From the NCBI GenBank assembly GCA_016699615.1, contig CP064984.1, positions 2,204,001 to 2,268,000 on the forward strand: DNA of 64,000 nt. The letters run 5' to 3'. Made by a program: the position numbers and the translations under genes. Each line of letters begins with the position of its first letter. Within the stretch, counting starts at the first letter, position 1. The notes under the pieces were generated by a model. That model did no database searches. It saw only the letters and a list, made by a program, of their open reading frames with translations, and was not told where the DNA came from. This document shows, in pieces, positions 34,912-43,726 of the stretch. The stretch is from Sphingobacteriales bacterium (GTDB lineage Bacteria > Bacteroidota > Bacteroidia > Chitinophagales > JADIYW01).

Positions 34912-34919
34912 TATCTTTA
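34912..34919 (+). promoter_or_regulatory. -7 box of ruvX, 5 nt from the start codon
   Basis: TATCTTTA then CTGAA then the ATG at 34925. One base from TAnnTTTG; predicts a leaderless or near-leaderless transcript. Confidence 0.45.
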
Positions 34920-34924
34920 CTGAA

Positions 34925-35338
34925 ATGGCAAAAATATTGGCAATAGACTATGGAAAAAAGCGCACAGGATATGCTATTTCTGATGATTCAAAGACTTTTG
35001 CATTTGGGCTTTCTACACAAAATTCAGCGCAGAATATTCAATATTTAAAGGAAATAGTAGTAAAAGAAAAAGTTGACACGATTGTGATTGGGTTACCAAA
35101 GAAGTTAAATAATGAATTGGCAGATATTGTGGATGATATTGAAATATTCAAACAAAAAATACTTATAGAGTTTCCAAATATTGAAATTGTAGATGTAGAT
35201 GAGCGCTATACATCTAAATTGGCATTTCAATCTATGATAGATAGTGGCATGAAGAAAAAGGATAGGAAAAATAAATCATTAATAGACGAAATTTCAGCAA
35301 CAATTATTCTACAACATTTTTTAGAGCTTAAAAAATAA
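34925..35338 (+). CDS. ruvX: Holliday junction resolvase-like protein YqgF/RuvX
   Basis: 137 residues, normal length. The RNase H-like fold is shown by ILAIDYGKKRTGYAISD at the start (catalytic Asp in the first strand), TIVIGLPKKL in the middle (second acidic strand varies) and DVDERYTSKLA (Asp/Glu) then the final SLIDEISATIILQ (last Asp). YqgF acts in 16S rRNA 5'-end processing and may resolve junctions. A promoter-like box ends 5 nt upstream; def follows after 23 nt but has its own box. Confidence 0.92.
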   Translation: MAKILAIDYGKKRTGYAISDDSKTFAFGLSTQNSAQNIQYLKEIVVKEKVDTIVIGLPKKLNNELADIVDDIEIFKQKILIEFPNIEIVDVDERYTSKLAFQSMIDSGMKKKDRKNKSLIDEISATIILQHFLELKK

Positions 35339-35349
35339 ATTTTTAGTCT

Positions 35350-35357
35350 TATTTTTG
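35350..35357 (+). promoter_or_regulatory. -7 box of def, 4 nt from the start codon
   Basis: TATTTTTG, an exact TAnnTTTG match, then CACC and the ATG at 35362. It lies in the 23-nt gap after ruvX, so def can be transcribed separately and without a leader. Confidence 0.5.
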
Positions 35358-35361
35358 CACC

Positions 35362-35928
35362 ATGATTTTACCTGTAGTTGTGTATGGTTTTCCTATACTA
35401 AAGCAAAAAGCAAATGAAATAGCATCAGAATACCCCAATCTCGATGAGTTAATCAAAAATATGTGGCAAACAATGTATCATGCACAAGGTGTTGGTTTGG
35501 CAGCGCCACAAATTAATTTATCTATAAGATTGTTTGTTGTAGATACTTTGCAGCTAAAAGATAGAAAAGAAGATGAACCAACTTTTGTAGGAATTAAAAA
35601 AGCATTCATCAATCCACAAATACTTGAAGAAAGTGGTGAAGCATGGAAGTATGAAGAAGGTTGTTTGAGTATACCTGGAATAAGAGAAAATGTAGAGCGA
35701 CAAGCAAAAGTAAAAATTCAATACCAAGATGAGCAGTTTAATACTGTTGTGGAAGAATATGATGGTATTAACGCAAGAGTAATTCAACATGAATACGACC
35801 ATATTGAAGGCATCTTATTTACTGACAAGATAAAACCACTGACTAAAAAGCTGATTCAGCCAAAGCTCAATAAAATTATGCGTGGAGATTTTAAAGCCGA
35901 ATATCGTACTAAAGTATTTGGAAAATAG
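35362..35928 (+). CDS. def: peptide deformylase
   Basis: 188 residues. All three motifs are present: GVGLAAPQI (near 45-53), EGCLSIPG (near 98-105, with the metal-binding Cys) and IQHEYDHIEG (near 142-151, the HExxH metal site written HEYDH). The enzyme removes the N-formyl group from nascent proteins. The start ATG follows a -7 box by 4 nt with no room for a Shine-Dalgarno sequence in the mRNA. Confidence 0.96.
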   Translation: MILPVVVYGFPILKQKANEIASEYPNLDELIKNMWQTMYHAQGVGLAAPQINLSIRLFVVDTLQLKDRKEDEPTFVGIKKAFINPQILEESGEAWKYEEGCLSIPGIRENVERQAKVKIQYQDEQFNTVVEEYDGINARVIQHEYDHIEGILFTDKIKPLTKKLIQPKLNKIMRGDFKAEYRTKVFGK

Positions 35929-35942
35929 ACTTTATGTCTTTG

Positions 35943-36638
35943 TTATAGATTGTTTAGCATTCGTATAGCACTACAAACAAAAACACCAGCAGTTTCAGTT
36001 CTTAATATGCTATTGCCTAATGAAATCTCTAGAAATTGATTTTGGTGAGCAAGTTGAACTTCACTATTAGTAAAATCACCTTCTGGACCAATGCATATAA
36101 TCAATTCTGTATTCTTTTTGTATAATTCTTGTATTTGTGGTGGATTGCTATTTTGTGTACAATGTGCAATAAATTTTTGTTCGGGTAATTGTTGTTGGAT
36201 GAAGTTTTTAAAATTACTTATCTCATGAATGGTAGGCAAATATAAATGCTTGCTTTGTTTGGTTGCAGAAATAATGATTTGTTGCAATCGCTCAAGTTTT
36301 ATTGTATGCTTTTCGGTTCGTTCTGTAATTATTGGATAAATATTCCTAACGCCAATTTCTGTAGCTTTTTCTACAAACCATTCTATACGTGCAGGATTTT
36401 TTGTAGGAGCAATCGCAATAGATAATAGCTGTGTGTTGTTTTCTTCAGCCTTTATTATTTTTAAATCTGATAGTTGGATTTCATTTCTTGAAATTGATAA
36501 AATAGTTGCTTGATATAATTTTCCATTACCATCAATTACTTCAATGCAGTCACTTTCTTTGCATCTTAGTGCTTTTATAGCATGTCTAGAATCTGAATCT
36601 AACAATAATGGTAATGTGTTAGAATAAAACCTTTTCAA
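35943..36638 (-). CDS. rsmE: 16S rRNA (uracil-1498-N3)-methyltransferase
   Basis: 231 residues. SPOUT-type knot at the C-terminus with ICIGPEGDFTNSE and LGNSILRTETAGV, both RsmE hallmarks; N-terminal PUA-like RNA-binding domain with HAIKALRCKESD. It methylates N3 of U1498 in the decoding region using S-adenosylmethionine. Convergent with def (14 nt apart) and 8 nt downstream of the lipoprotein gene, with which it is co-transcribed. Confidence 0.94.
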   Translation of the reverse strand: MKRFYSNTLPLLLDSDSRHAIKALRCKESDCIEVIDGNGKLYQATILSISRNEIQLSDLKIIKAEENNTQLLSIAIAPTKNPARIEWFVEKATEIGVRNIYPIITERTEKHTIKLERLQQIIISATKQSKHLYLPTIHEISNFKNFIQQQLPEQKFIAHCTQNSNPPQIQELYKKNTELIICIGPEGDFTNSEVQLAHQNQFLEISLGNSILRTETAGVFVCSAIRMLNNL

Positions 36639-36646
36639 GTAAAAAA

Positions 36647-37261
36647 TTAATATGGAGTAGTTAAAAATATTTCACCGCAATTGCCAATACCTTTAAATGG
36701 TAAAACACCAATTAATGTATCATTTGGTTGTACAACTTTATTCGTTAAGTCATAAAGTGCAATGTTTTTCTTCATTTTTTTGTTTGCTTTTACGGCAATT
36801 CCAAAATTTGTAATAGCAGGCACGATACCAACTGGAAGTACTTTTTTTAGATTGCCTTTTCCAAAAGGATTTGGTGCAACTAAGCCAGCATACAGCCAAT
36901 ATAAACAAGCATTTTGTTTTGATTTTTTTATATATTCTTCAGTACTTATTGGTGTTATTTTATTAGCACCACCACATGAAAAATTAAAATCTTTAATTGG
37001 TAGTGGAACATCAGATTTGTTTACAATTTTTATTGCTACCAATGTATATCCACCCTTTTTTAATTCTTTTTTTGCAATTTTTGTATTTCCAGTATTAAAC
37101 ATTACACCTTGTCTAGTTGTGTATTCAAATTTCTCATTTTCTGTTTTCATTTCTTTGTATGGAAACTGTTCTGCATAAAATGGTTTGTAAGTGCCAGCAC
37201 AGCTGCTAACAAATATTGCAATTAAAATTACTAAGAATAATCTCGAACTTCTTTTCATCAT
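36647..37261 (-). CDS. lipoprotein of unknown function
   Basis: 204 residues. N-terminal signal peptide ending in a lipobox, VSSCAG (Cys near residue 21), so the protein is lipidated in the envelope. The mature part is beta-rich, has two Gly/Asn-rich strands (NFSCGGANKIT, GIGNCGEIF) and a hydrophobic helix near 130-155. I do not recognise a family. Its own promoter box (TAACTTTG, 37282-37289) lies 20 nt upstream of the ATG. Confidence 0.8.
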   Translation of the reverse strand: MMKRSSRLFLVILIAIFVSSCAGTYKPFYAEQFPYKEMKTENEKFEYTTRQGVMFNTGNTKIAKKELKKGGYTLVAIKIVNKSDVPLPIKDFNFSCGGANKITPISTEEYIKKSKQNACLYWLYAGLVAPNPFGKGNLKKVLPVGIVPAITNFGIAVKANKKMKKNIALYDLTNKVVQPNDTLIGVLPFKGIGNCGEIFLTTPY

Positions 37262-37281
37262 TTTTTAAGTAGTTAGTATCT

Positions 37282-37289
37282 CAAAGTTA
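37282..37289 (-). promoter_or_regulatory. -7 box of the lipoprotein-rsmE operon
   Basis: The reverse strand reads TAACTTTG, an exact TAnnTTTG match, 20 nt before the ATG at 37261. Confidence 0.45.
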
Positions 37290-37301
37290 ATACATTTTAA
37301 T

Positions 37302-37796
37302 CTATTTTACTAACAAATATCTTGATAATAATGAGTCGGAAAGAGGTGTTTCCCATTTTTGCTCAAAATCAAGCTTATTAGCAACTAAGTTGTTAAAAAT
37401 GATAGTATCCTTGTTGATTTTTCCATTATTTAATAATTCTTCAATTTGGTTGATTGAAAAACTTCCAACCATTTGCTCTTGAATTTTATAACAAACTTTC
37501 ATTCTGTCAAAGAAATTAACTTGATACGCTTGTTCCAATTCTTTAATGAGTTTTACCGAAGAGTCAATAGAACAACCACTTACATTTACCTGTGCATTGT
37601 CTGCAATTAAAACAACAAATCTTCTGTAGTATAATGCACCATAAGCAGGCACTTCAACTTGGTGCGATTTCCAGTTTTCTACAAAATCTTCAATTGCCAA
37701 TTCAATAGTAGAAACTTCATCTAAGTTAAAAGTTCTATCAGCTTGATATATCCAAACTTTTGAGTTTTCTGGTAATCGATTGTAAGGTATAAGCAT
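37302..37796 (-). CDS. conserved Bacteroidota protein (often mislabelled ABC transporter ATPase)
   Basis: 164 residues from the ATG at 37796; the open frame extends to 37895 but the first 33 codons look non-coding. MLIPYNRLPENSKVWIYQAD followed by NVSGCSIDSSVKLIKELE is a pattern I recall in a Bacteroidota family that databases often call ABC transporter ATPase although no Walker motif exists. None is seen here either. Role unknown. A TATCTTTA box lies 24 nt upstream. Confidence 0.8.
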   Translation of the reverse strand: MLIPYNRLPENSKVWIYQADRTFNLDEVSTIELAIEDFVENWKSHQVEVPAYGALYYRRFVVLIADNAQVNVSGCSIDSSVKLIKELEQAYQVNFFDRMKVCYKIQEQMVGSFSINQIEELLNNGKINKDTIIFNNLVANKLDFEQKWETPLSDSLLSRYLLVK

Positions 37797-38110
37797 AAAT
37801 AAATTGTATGAATGAGTATGTAAAGATACGTATTTGTAAGTAATGTTAGATAGAAATCCAATTTTGTTGTTATTTACCTGGTATTCGTAATTCAAAAATT
37901 ATTGCATAAATATTATACATAGTTTTCCATTTGTTATTGACAAACTACTTTTTTTGTAATTAATATTTTATAATAAAATAGATATTTATGATGAGTAATT
38001 GCTGTTAAAGATATTGTATATTTTGTGATTTTTTATTGTCATTTAAATATATTTGTATCAATATAATTGTTTTTTATTATAAATATTTGCAAGTAATAAA
38101 TGCAAGTATT
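37797..38110. other. divergent intergenic region
   Basis: About 310 bp between two divergent genes. Apart from a TATCTTTA box on the minus strand (37821-37828) for the gene at 37302-37796, I see only AT-rich sequence; the two longer in-frame extensions on either side are probably not translated. Confidence 0.5.
37821..37828 (-). promoter_or_regulatory. -7 box of the gene at 37302-37796
   Basis: The reverse strand reads TATCTTTA, one base from TAnnTTTG, 24 nt before the ATG at 37796. It supports the shorter start choice. Confidence 0.4.
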
Positions 38111-41100
38111 ATGGTAATAAGATTTTTACTCTCAATTTTTTGTACAACGGTTTTATTATTTAAAGTACATAGTAATGATACAATATACTCAGCAAGTTTG
38201 ATGAATAATATTTATATTAATGAATTATCATCAAGAGGAACAGCTAATGATGATGATGACTGGATAGAAATATTTAATGCACATAGTTCTCCAGTTTTTA
38301 TTAAAGACAGCGTATTTATATCAGACAAAAATAATAATAGAAAAATGCATGAGCTAAAAGGCATTATTATTCCGAGCAATGGCTATGTAATACTCAAAGC
38401 AACAGGAGATACAAACAAAGGCAATAAGCATCTGCTGTTTTCATTGAGTAGCAATGGCGAAAGTTTGTTCTTATCACGATATCAAGGAAATACATTAGTA
38501 TTACAAGATTCAATAACTTTCCCAGCCTTACAATACAATACATCTTTTGGTCGTGTCATTGATGCAATAGACATAAATGCAATATTTATACAGCCAACTT
38601 ATAATGCGAGTAATAATAATGCATTACAAAAATTAGAGTTAACATTTAGTCATCAAAGAGGTTTGTATGATAGCACATTTTTACTTACACTTACAAGCGA
38701 ACCAAATGCAATAATAAAATATACCACAGATAATTCGATGCCAACATTTACAAATGGTTTGGTTTATAACAATGGTATAATTGTAGATAAAACTACAACA
38801 GTTAAAGCAATTGCATATAATTCATCACAAACAGCACAATCATTTTTAGAAACACATAGTTATATTCTAAAATCAAACTTTACTTACGATTCAGTATTCT
38901 TTAAGTATAAAAACAATATTACAAAAGAAGAATACAAGAATGTACTGGATGATTTGCCAATTGTTTCATTTAATACTCAGACACTACCATTACCTAATAA
39001 TGTAGATTATTTTCCAGCAAGTTTTGAGTATATAGATGATCATATAACTGCAAATCATAAAAACATACAAAGCAACTGTGGCGTAACAAAATTCGGACAA
39101 GCAACATTGACACGATTTATTAATGGAAACTACAAATTCAAATTTAATGATGACTATGGTGTAAAGAAAATTCAATATTCATTTTTTGATACATTAAGTT
39201 ATGATAATTTCAAACCAACAAATACGATTAGTAGATTAGAGTTGAAGCTTAGTAATTATGGTGATAAGATAATGGATTATGTCTGTTATCGAACATTAAA
39301 ACAAATGGGTGCTTTTGCACTAAATACAAAGTTTGTACATTTTATTGGAAATGGAAGATATATGGGAACAAGAATAATTCGTGAAGATTATAACGCACAT
39401 AATTTAGAAGAATATTTTGGAGATGATAATGATAACTATACTAAAGTCGATTTGAAAGATGCAAATTATTTAACAGGTGTCGTAGAAACTGGTGATGGAA
39501 GTATGGATAAGTGGAATGAGATTAAAAATCTAATTAATACCAATGATTTTCAAGGTATAAAACAAAATGTAGAAGTTAAAGAATATATAAAAAATTTGGT
39601 ATTACTAATGTTGTCAGATATGGAAACAGAAGTAGAAATGATAGGACATAATGATGCACCAAATTTTACAAAATTTAGAACACTACTTGCCGATACTGAT
39701 GGAGCATTTCATAATCTCAATACATTGCCATTTGTAATAAATAAATATAATGTAAAATGGAATACGCCACTTGTGCTTAATGGTCCAGCTGGGTTAGCAG
39801 GAAAATTTATAGGAACAGCGAATGTAAATTGGGGAACAGCATACACAAATGTCGGAAATTTAGAATTTAAAACATGGATTAAAGACATTATTAGTATAGA
39901 AATGGAAAGCATTGATGGTGCACTTACAGTTAATAGTTTAAACAGTAAAATTGTTGAAGCGTTTAAAATTATAGAGCATACACAGAAAGTGGAAGAAGCA
40001 CTATTTGGATATTCTGAAGATTTCTATCAATTATGGATAACAGAATTAGATAAGTATCAAAATCATATGCCAACAAGACTAAATTATGTACTGAATGAGT
40101 GGAGAAAAAGAGATCTAACACATAGACTTAAGCCAACAAACATCATAGCAAATCAAATAATAACTTCTACAGATTCTATCAGAATACAAAATAATGATAG
40201 CATTGCAAGTCAAATTTATTATACTTTAGATGGTTCTGATCCAATGGGAAATGATGGTGTTGTTGCGCCAAATGCATTTCTATATTCAAATGAATTTGTT
40301 CTACCAATAGGTAATTATGTTATTACTACACGCACATTCATTCCAAAAAATTGGGGACCAATGACACAAACTTCAATCAATGTTACAGATGTAATTAATA
40401 CCATAGATGTAGTAATCACAAATATCCAATACAAACCATTGAGCAATTCAGATGCGGAGTTTTTGGTTGTAACAAACATATCAAACAATAGCATTGATAT
40501 TTCATATTATAAAATTACAGATGGTATTGTACATACATTTTTGTCAAATACAATATTATTGCCTAATGAAAAAATATTAATTGCTAAGAATTTAGATTTA
40601 GTACAAAATTTATTACCACAAATTACACAAAGACAACAATGGACAAGTGGTAGCTTAAATAATTCAGGAGAATTATTAGTGCTAAAAGATACTTTGAATA
40701 ACATAGATGATAGCTTAACTTATAAACCAACAGCACCATGGCCAATAGATGCCAATGGAACAGGAAAGATGTTGCAATTAAAAGAACTAAACTTAGATAA
40801 TGCATTAGGTGAAAACTGGGAAGCTGTTGATGTAGATACATTAATTACTAGAATAAATAAAAATGAGCTTATAGGAATTACAATATATCCAATGCCATTC
40901 AAAGATAAAATACACCTTAAAATTGACAATAAAGAGCTGAAATATCCAATTAAGGTTTCAATGTTTGATATATTAGGAAGAAAAAGACTAGAGCAAACAT
41001 TCGATACAAATGAAATTGTAATCAACACACATGCATTAGAGCAGAATGTTTATTTTATAAAAATTTCTGACGCAAAAGGTATAAATTATAAAATTATTAA

Positions 41101-41113
41101 AGTTATAAAATAA
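38111..41113 (+). CDS. secreted CotH-like protein with lamin-tail domains and T9SS sorting domain
   Basis: 1000 residues from the ATG at 38111 (signal peptide MVIRFLLSIF onward); the frame is open to 38036, but that part is unlikely to be translated. Order: lamin-tail domain (INELSSRGTAND, DWIEIFNA), chitobiase-like beta domain (IIKYTTDNSMPTF), a CotH-kinase-like region in the middle (LELKLSNYGDKIMDYV, RIIREDYNAH, LLADTDGAFHNL), a second chitobiase-like segment (IYYTLDGSDPMG), a second lamin-tail-like domain and a C-terminal T9SS type-A sorting domain (IYPMPFKDKI). CotH homologues phosphorylate surface proteins; here the kinase residues are not certain. Confidence 0.82.
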   Translation: MVIRFLLSIFCTTVLLFKVHSNDTIYSASLMNNIYINELSSRGTANDDDDWIEIFNAHSSPVFIKDSVFISDKNNNRKMHELKGIIIPSNGYVILKATGDTNKGNKHLLFSLSSNGESLFLSRYQGNTLVLQDSITFPALQYNTSFGRVIDAIDINAIFIQPTYNASNNNALQKLELTFSHQRGLYDSTFLLTLTSEPNAIIKYTTDNSMPTFTNGLVYNNGIIVDKTTTVKAIAYNSSQTAQSFLETHSYILKSNFTYDSVFFKYKNNITKEEYKNVLDDLPIVSFNTQTLPLPNNVDYFPASFEYIDDHITANHKNIQSNCGVTKFGQATLTRFINGNYKFKFNDDYGVKKIQYSFFDTLSYDNFKPTNTISRLELKLSNYGDKIMDYVCYRTLKQMGAFALNTKFVHFIGNGRYMGTRIIREDYNAHNLEEYFGDDNDNYTKVDLKDANYLTGVVETGDGSMDKWNEIKNLINTNDFQGIKQNVEVKEYIKNLVLLMLSDMETEVEMIGHNDAPNFTKFRTLLADTDGAFHNLNTLPFVINKYNVKWNTPLVLNGPAGLAGKFIGTANVNWGTAYTNVGNLEFKTWIKDIISIEMESIDGALTVNSLNSKIVEAFKIIEHTQKVEEALFGYSEDFYQLWITELDKYQNHMPTRLNYVLNEWRKRDLTHRLKPTNIIANQIITSTDSIRIQNNDSIASQIYYTLDGSDPMGNDGVVAPNAFLYSNEFVLPIGNYVITTRTFIPKNWGPMTQTSINVTDVINTIDVVITNIQYKPLSNSDAEFLVVTNISNNSIDISYYKITDGIVHTFLSNTILLPNEKILIAKNLDLVQNLLPQITQRQQWTSGSLNNSGELLVLKDTLNNIDDSLTYKPTAPWPIDANGTGKMLQLKELNLDNALGENWEAVDVDTLITRINKNELIGITIYPMPFKDKIHLKIDNKELKYPIKVSMFDILGRKRLEQTFDTNEIVINTHALEQNVYFIKISDAKGINYKIIKVIK

Positions 41114-41125
41114 ATATAAAGCTAT

Positions 41126-41923
41126 TTAAAAACTATAGTCTCCATTATTATTTATATTTATAGATAGTTCTTTTTGTTCTTCTATAAATTTATCATGTCC
41201 AGTTTTTAGATTTTCCCAAAATGAGATGAGTTCATTATCATTCTTATATTTTGTTGTATAATAAGTCATGTTTTTGTCAGTCATTTTGAATGGAAAAATA
41301 TAAACAGGAATTTTTTGCTGACCATTGTTTTTAGCATGCATTGCTAATAAATATATTTCTTTAATAATATTGTCAGTCATAGGCAAACAACCAACAGTTG
41401 CGCACGAACCATGAATAAAAATATCGCCACCCAAATTATCAAACTTACTCTTTTTTATATCAGATTGATTGGGATAGTTGATGCCAAGTGATAAATAAAA
41501 ATTACTCATCGGATTAAATCTATCTATGTAATAAAATCCTTCGGGTACTTGTCCATCACCTTCTTTTCTTTTTGGGCCAAGTTGTCCAGAACGTGCACAA
41601 ATCTTATAAGATTGAATCTTTTTGTAATTATCATCTTGCTTTGTCTTAGCATAAATATCTAATAAATCATTGTCTTTGTAGGCAACTAAAAGTAGGTTTA
41701 TATTGTTGAGTTTGATTTGATTTTTGTTTAATTTCTTTTCAATCAATGCTTCTTTTTCTTCAATTGCATCTTTTACACGTTGATATTTTTTTTGAGCATC
41801 TAAAAAATCTGATTGCATAATGCTTGAAAATAATATTATTTCTACAAATGTTACTATAGATGCCAGCATATATTTTATGAAATATTTTTCTATATTAACG
41901 TGTATCATTTTATTTCGTGTCAC
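41126..41923 (-). CDS. L,D-transpeptidase (YafK/YkuD-like)
   Basis: 265 residues; an internal ATG six codons downstream (41908) is an alternative start. N-terminal membrane helix (about 17-37), a coiled-coil-like Lys/Glu segment, then the YkuD domain with DGQVPEGFYYI and the catalytic IFIHGSCATVGCLPM (His171, Cys179). The form HGSxxTxGCxxM is that of the YafK/DpaA branch, which cuts or forms crosslinks between peptidoglycan and lipoprotein or 3-3 crosslinks. Convergent with the CotH-like gene (12 nt). Confidence 0.9.
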   Translation of the reverse strand: MTRNKMIHVNIEKYFIKYMLASIVTFVEIILFSSIMQSDFLDAQKKYQRVKDAIEEKEALIEKKLNKNQIKLNNINLLLVAYKDNDLLDIYAKTKQDDNYKKIQSYKICARSGQLGPKRKEGDGQVPEGFYYIDRFNPMSNFYLSLGINYPNQSDIKKSKFDNLGGDIFIHGSCATVGCLPMTDNIIKEIYLLAMHAKNNGQQKIPVYIFPFKMTDKNMTYYTTKYKNDNELISFWENLKTGHDKFIEEQKELSININNNGDYSF

Positions 41924-42082
41924 AATTCAAAGTTTATTAACGATTATTAAGTGTTTTTTGCATGTTTATTTATAAAATTGAAAAAAACAATATGATACTA
42001 AAGTGAATTTTCAGCGAATTAAAAGCATTTATCCATAAAGTTTAGAGAAAATATTGTAAATTAGATTAGCTAAACTATTTAT

Positions 42083-43726
42083 ATGTATAATTCTAGAATA
42101 TGTGCACTATTGGTATGTATATCAATTCTGTGCAATGCGCAAGCACAAACTTTGTTACGTGGGCCGTATTTACAAAGCTTAACCAATAAATCTATTAAAG
42201 TAATGTGGCGTACATCTGAGGCAACTGCTTCTGTGCTAAGATATGGCAGTCATTGGGATAGCTTGAATCAAACAATTATAGATACAACAAAAGTAAAAGA
42301 CCATATTGTACTAATAAGTGGTTTACAAGCTAAAACAGAATATTTCTATCAAGTTGGTTATGATGATGCAGTTTTAGCAAGCAGAAACGAGCAACATCAT
42401 TTCTATACAGCACCAAATCCTAATGATACTAATGGTTTTAAATTTTGGGTAACAGGCGATTTTGGCGCAGGCAATAATGAACAAATAAAAGTAAAAAATT
42501 GGTTTCAAAATTATCTAATAAACAATAAAGTTGATTCTTGGCTTTGGTTGGGCGATAATACATACAATGATGGCAAAGACCAAGAATATCAAACAAAAGT
42601 ATTTAGTAGTAATTATGGTTATGATTCTATCTTTAGATTTTTACCATTTTATCCAATACCAGGCAATCACGATTATGCAAGTGTCAACCAAAGTAAAGCA
42701 GCTGAAAAACATACTGGACCATATTATAGCATGGTTGAAGTATTTAAGAACGCAGAAATGGGTGGTGTGCCTTCAAAAACAGAAGCATATTATTCTTACG
42801 ATTATGGCAATGTACATTTTATGGCATTAAATTCAGAACTATATACATATATGTTGTTTTGGGATTTAGGAAATCCATACAGAACTTGGATAGAAAATGA
42901 TATTAAAAGTTCTGATAAGCTATTTAAGGTTGCCTATTGGCATCAAGCACCATACTCAAAAGGTTCGCATGATACAGACGATTTTTGGGAAATATTTATG
43001 CAAATTATGAGAGAAAAAGTCACGCCTATTTTAGAAAAATGGGGCGTAGATTTAATATTAAGTGGACACTCACATGTGTATGAGCGTTCTTATTTAATCA
43101 ATAATCATTATGGAAGATCAAATACATTTGATAGAAATACAATGTTGATTGATTCTACTGATGGTAACCCAGATAGCAATAGAGTGTACATCAAACTCAA
43201 CTATGGCGAAGAGAAAAACAAAGGCACAGTGTATGCTGTTGTTGGCAATAGTGGAAAAACAGAATCACCAACTGGGAAAATGCATCCTGTGATGTGTGTA
43301 AAAGATGATAACGATGGTGATGGTGGTTCAGGAAGTATGATATTGGAAGCAAAAGGAAATCAATTGACAGGTAATTATTATAAATCTAGTGGAGAATTGT
43401 ATGATAAATTTAGAATTATAAAACAAGATACCACAATTGTTTCTTCCATAAAAAGTAATACCTATTTTGATGATTTTAATGTTTACCCAAATCCATTTTC
43501 TAGTAAAATTAATATAGAACTTAGTGCAAAGAAAAACATTGATGCAAGTATATATTTACAAAACTTGAATGGACAAATTCAAAGACAAAAAGTTTGGGAA
43601 GGCAAAGCATTAAAAGGAAATCAAACAATTGAAGTTGATGGCTTAGAAAACCTTGCAAGTGGTTCTTATATTATTTATGTCATACATCAAGATGAAATAA
43701 TATCACAAAAGATAATTAAGTTCTAA
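42083..43726 (+). CDS. secreted purple-acid-phosphatase-like metallophosphoesterase, T9SS cargo
   Basis: 547 residues. Signal peptide about 1-21 (ending AQAQ), N-terminal fibronectin-like domain of purple acid phosphatases (LRGPYLQSLTNKSIKVMWRT), then the metallophosphoesterase core: GDFGAGN, WLGDNTYNDG, PGNHDYA, LILSGHSHVYER. All five metal-binding motifs are present. The last 75 residues (VYPNPFSSKINIEL, GSYIIYVIH) form a T9SS sorting domain. It probably cleaves phosphate monoesters outside the cell. Its last four bases overlap the convergent gene at 43723. Confidence 0.93.
   Translation: MYNSRICALLVCISILCNAQAQTLLRGPYLQSLTNKSIKVMWRTSEATASVLRYGSHWDSLNQTIIDTTKVKDHIVLISGLQAKTEYFYQVGYDDAVLASRNEQHHFYTAPNPNDTNGFKFWVTGDFGAGNNEQIKVKNWFQNYLINNKVDSWLWLGDNTYNDGKDQEYQTKVFSSNYGYDSIFRFLPFYPIPGNHDYASVNQSKAAEKHTGPYYSMVEVFKNAEMGGVPSKTEAYYSYDYGNVHFMALNSELYTYMLFWDLGNPYRTWIENDIKSSDKLFKVAYWHQAPYSKGSHDTDDFWEIFMQIMREKVTPILEKWGVDLILSGHSHVYERSYLINNHYGRSNTFDRNTMLIDSTDGNPDSNRVYIKLNYGEEKNKGTVYAVVGNSGKTESPTGKMHPVMCVKDDNDGDGGSGSMILEAKGNQLTGNYYKSSGELYDKFRIIKQDTTIVSSIKSNTYFDDFNVYPNPFSSKINIELSAKKNIDASIYLQNLNGQIQRQKVWEGKALKGNQTIEVDGLENLASGSYIIYVIHQDEIISQKIIKF

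Noticed and set aside
37797..37895. 33-codon N-terminal extension of the gene at 37302-37796
   Set aside because: It crosses a promoter-like TATCTTTA box and does not resemble the family, which starts at MLIPYN.
38036..38110. 25-codon N-terminal extension of the CotH-like protein
   Set aside because: The signal peptide starts at the ATG at 38111; the extension would bury it and has intergenic composition.
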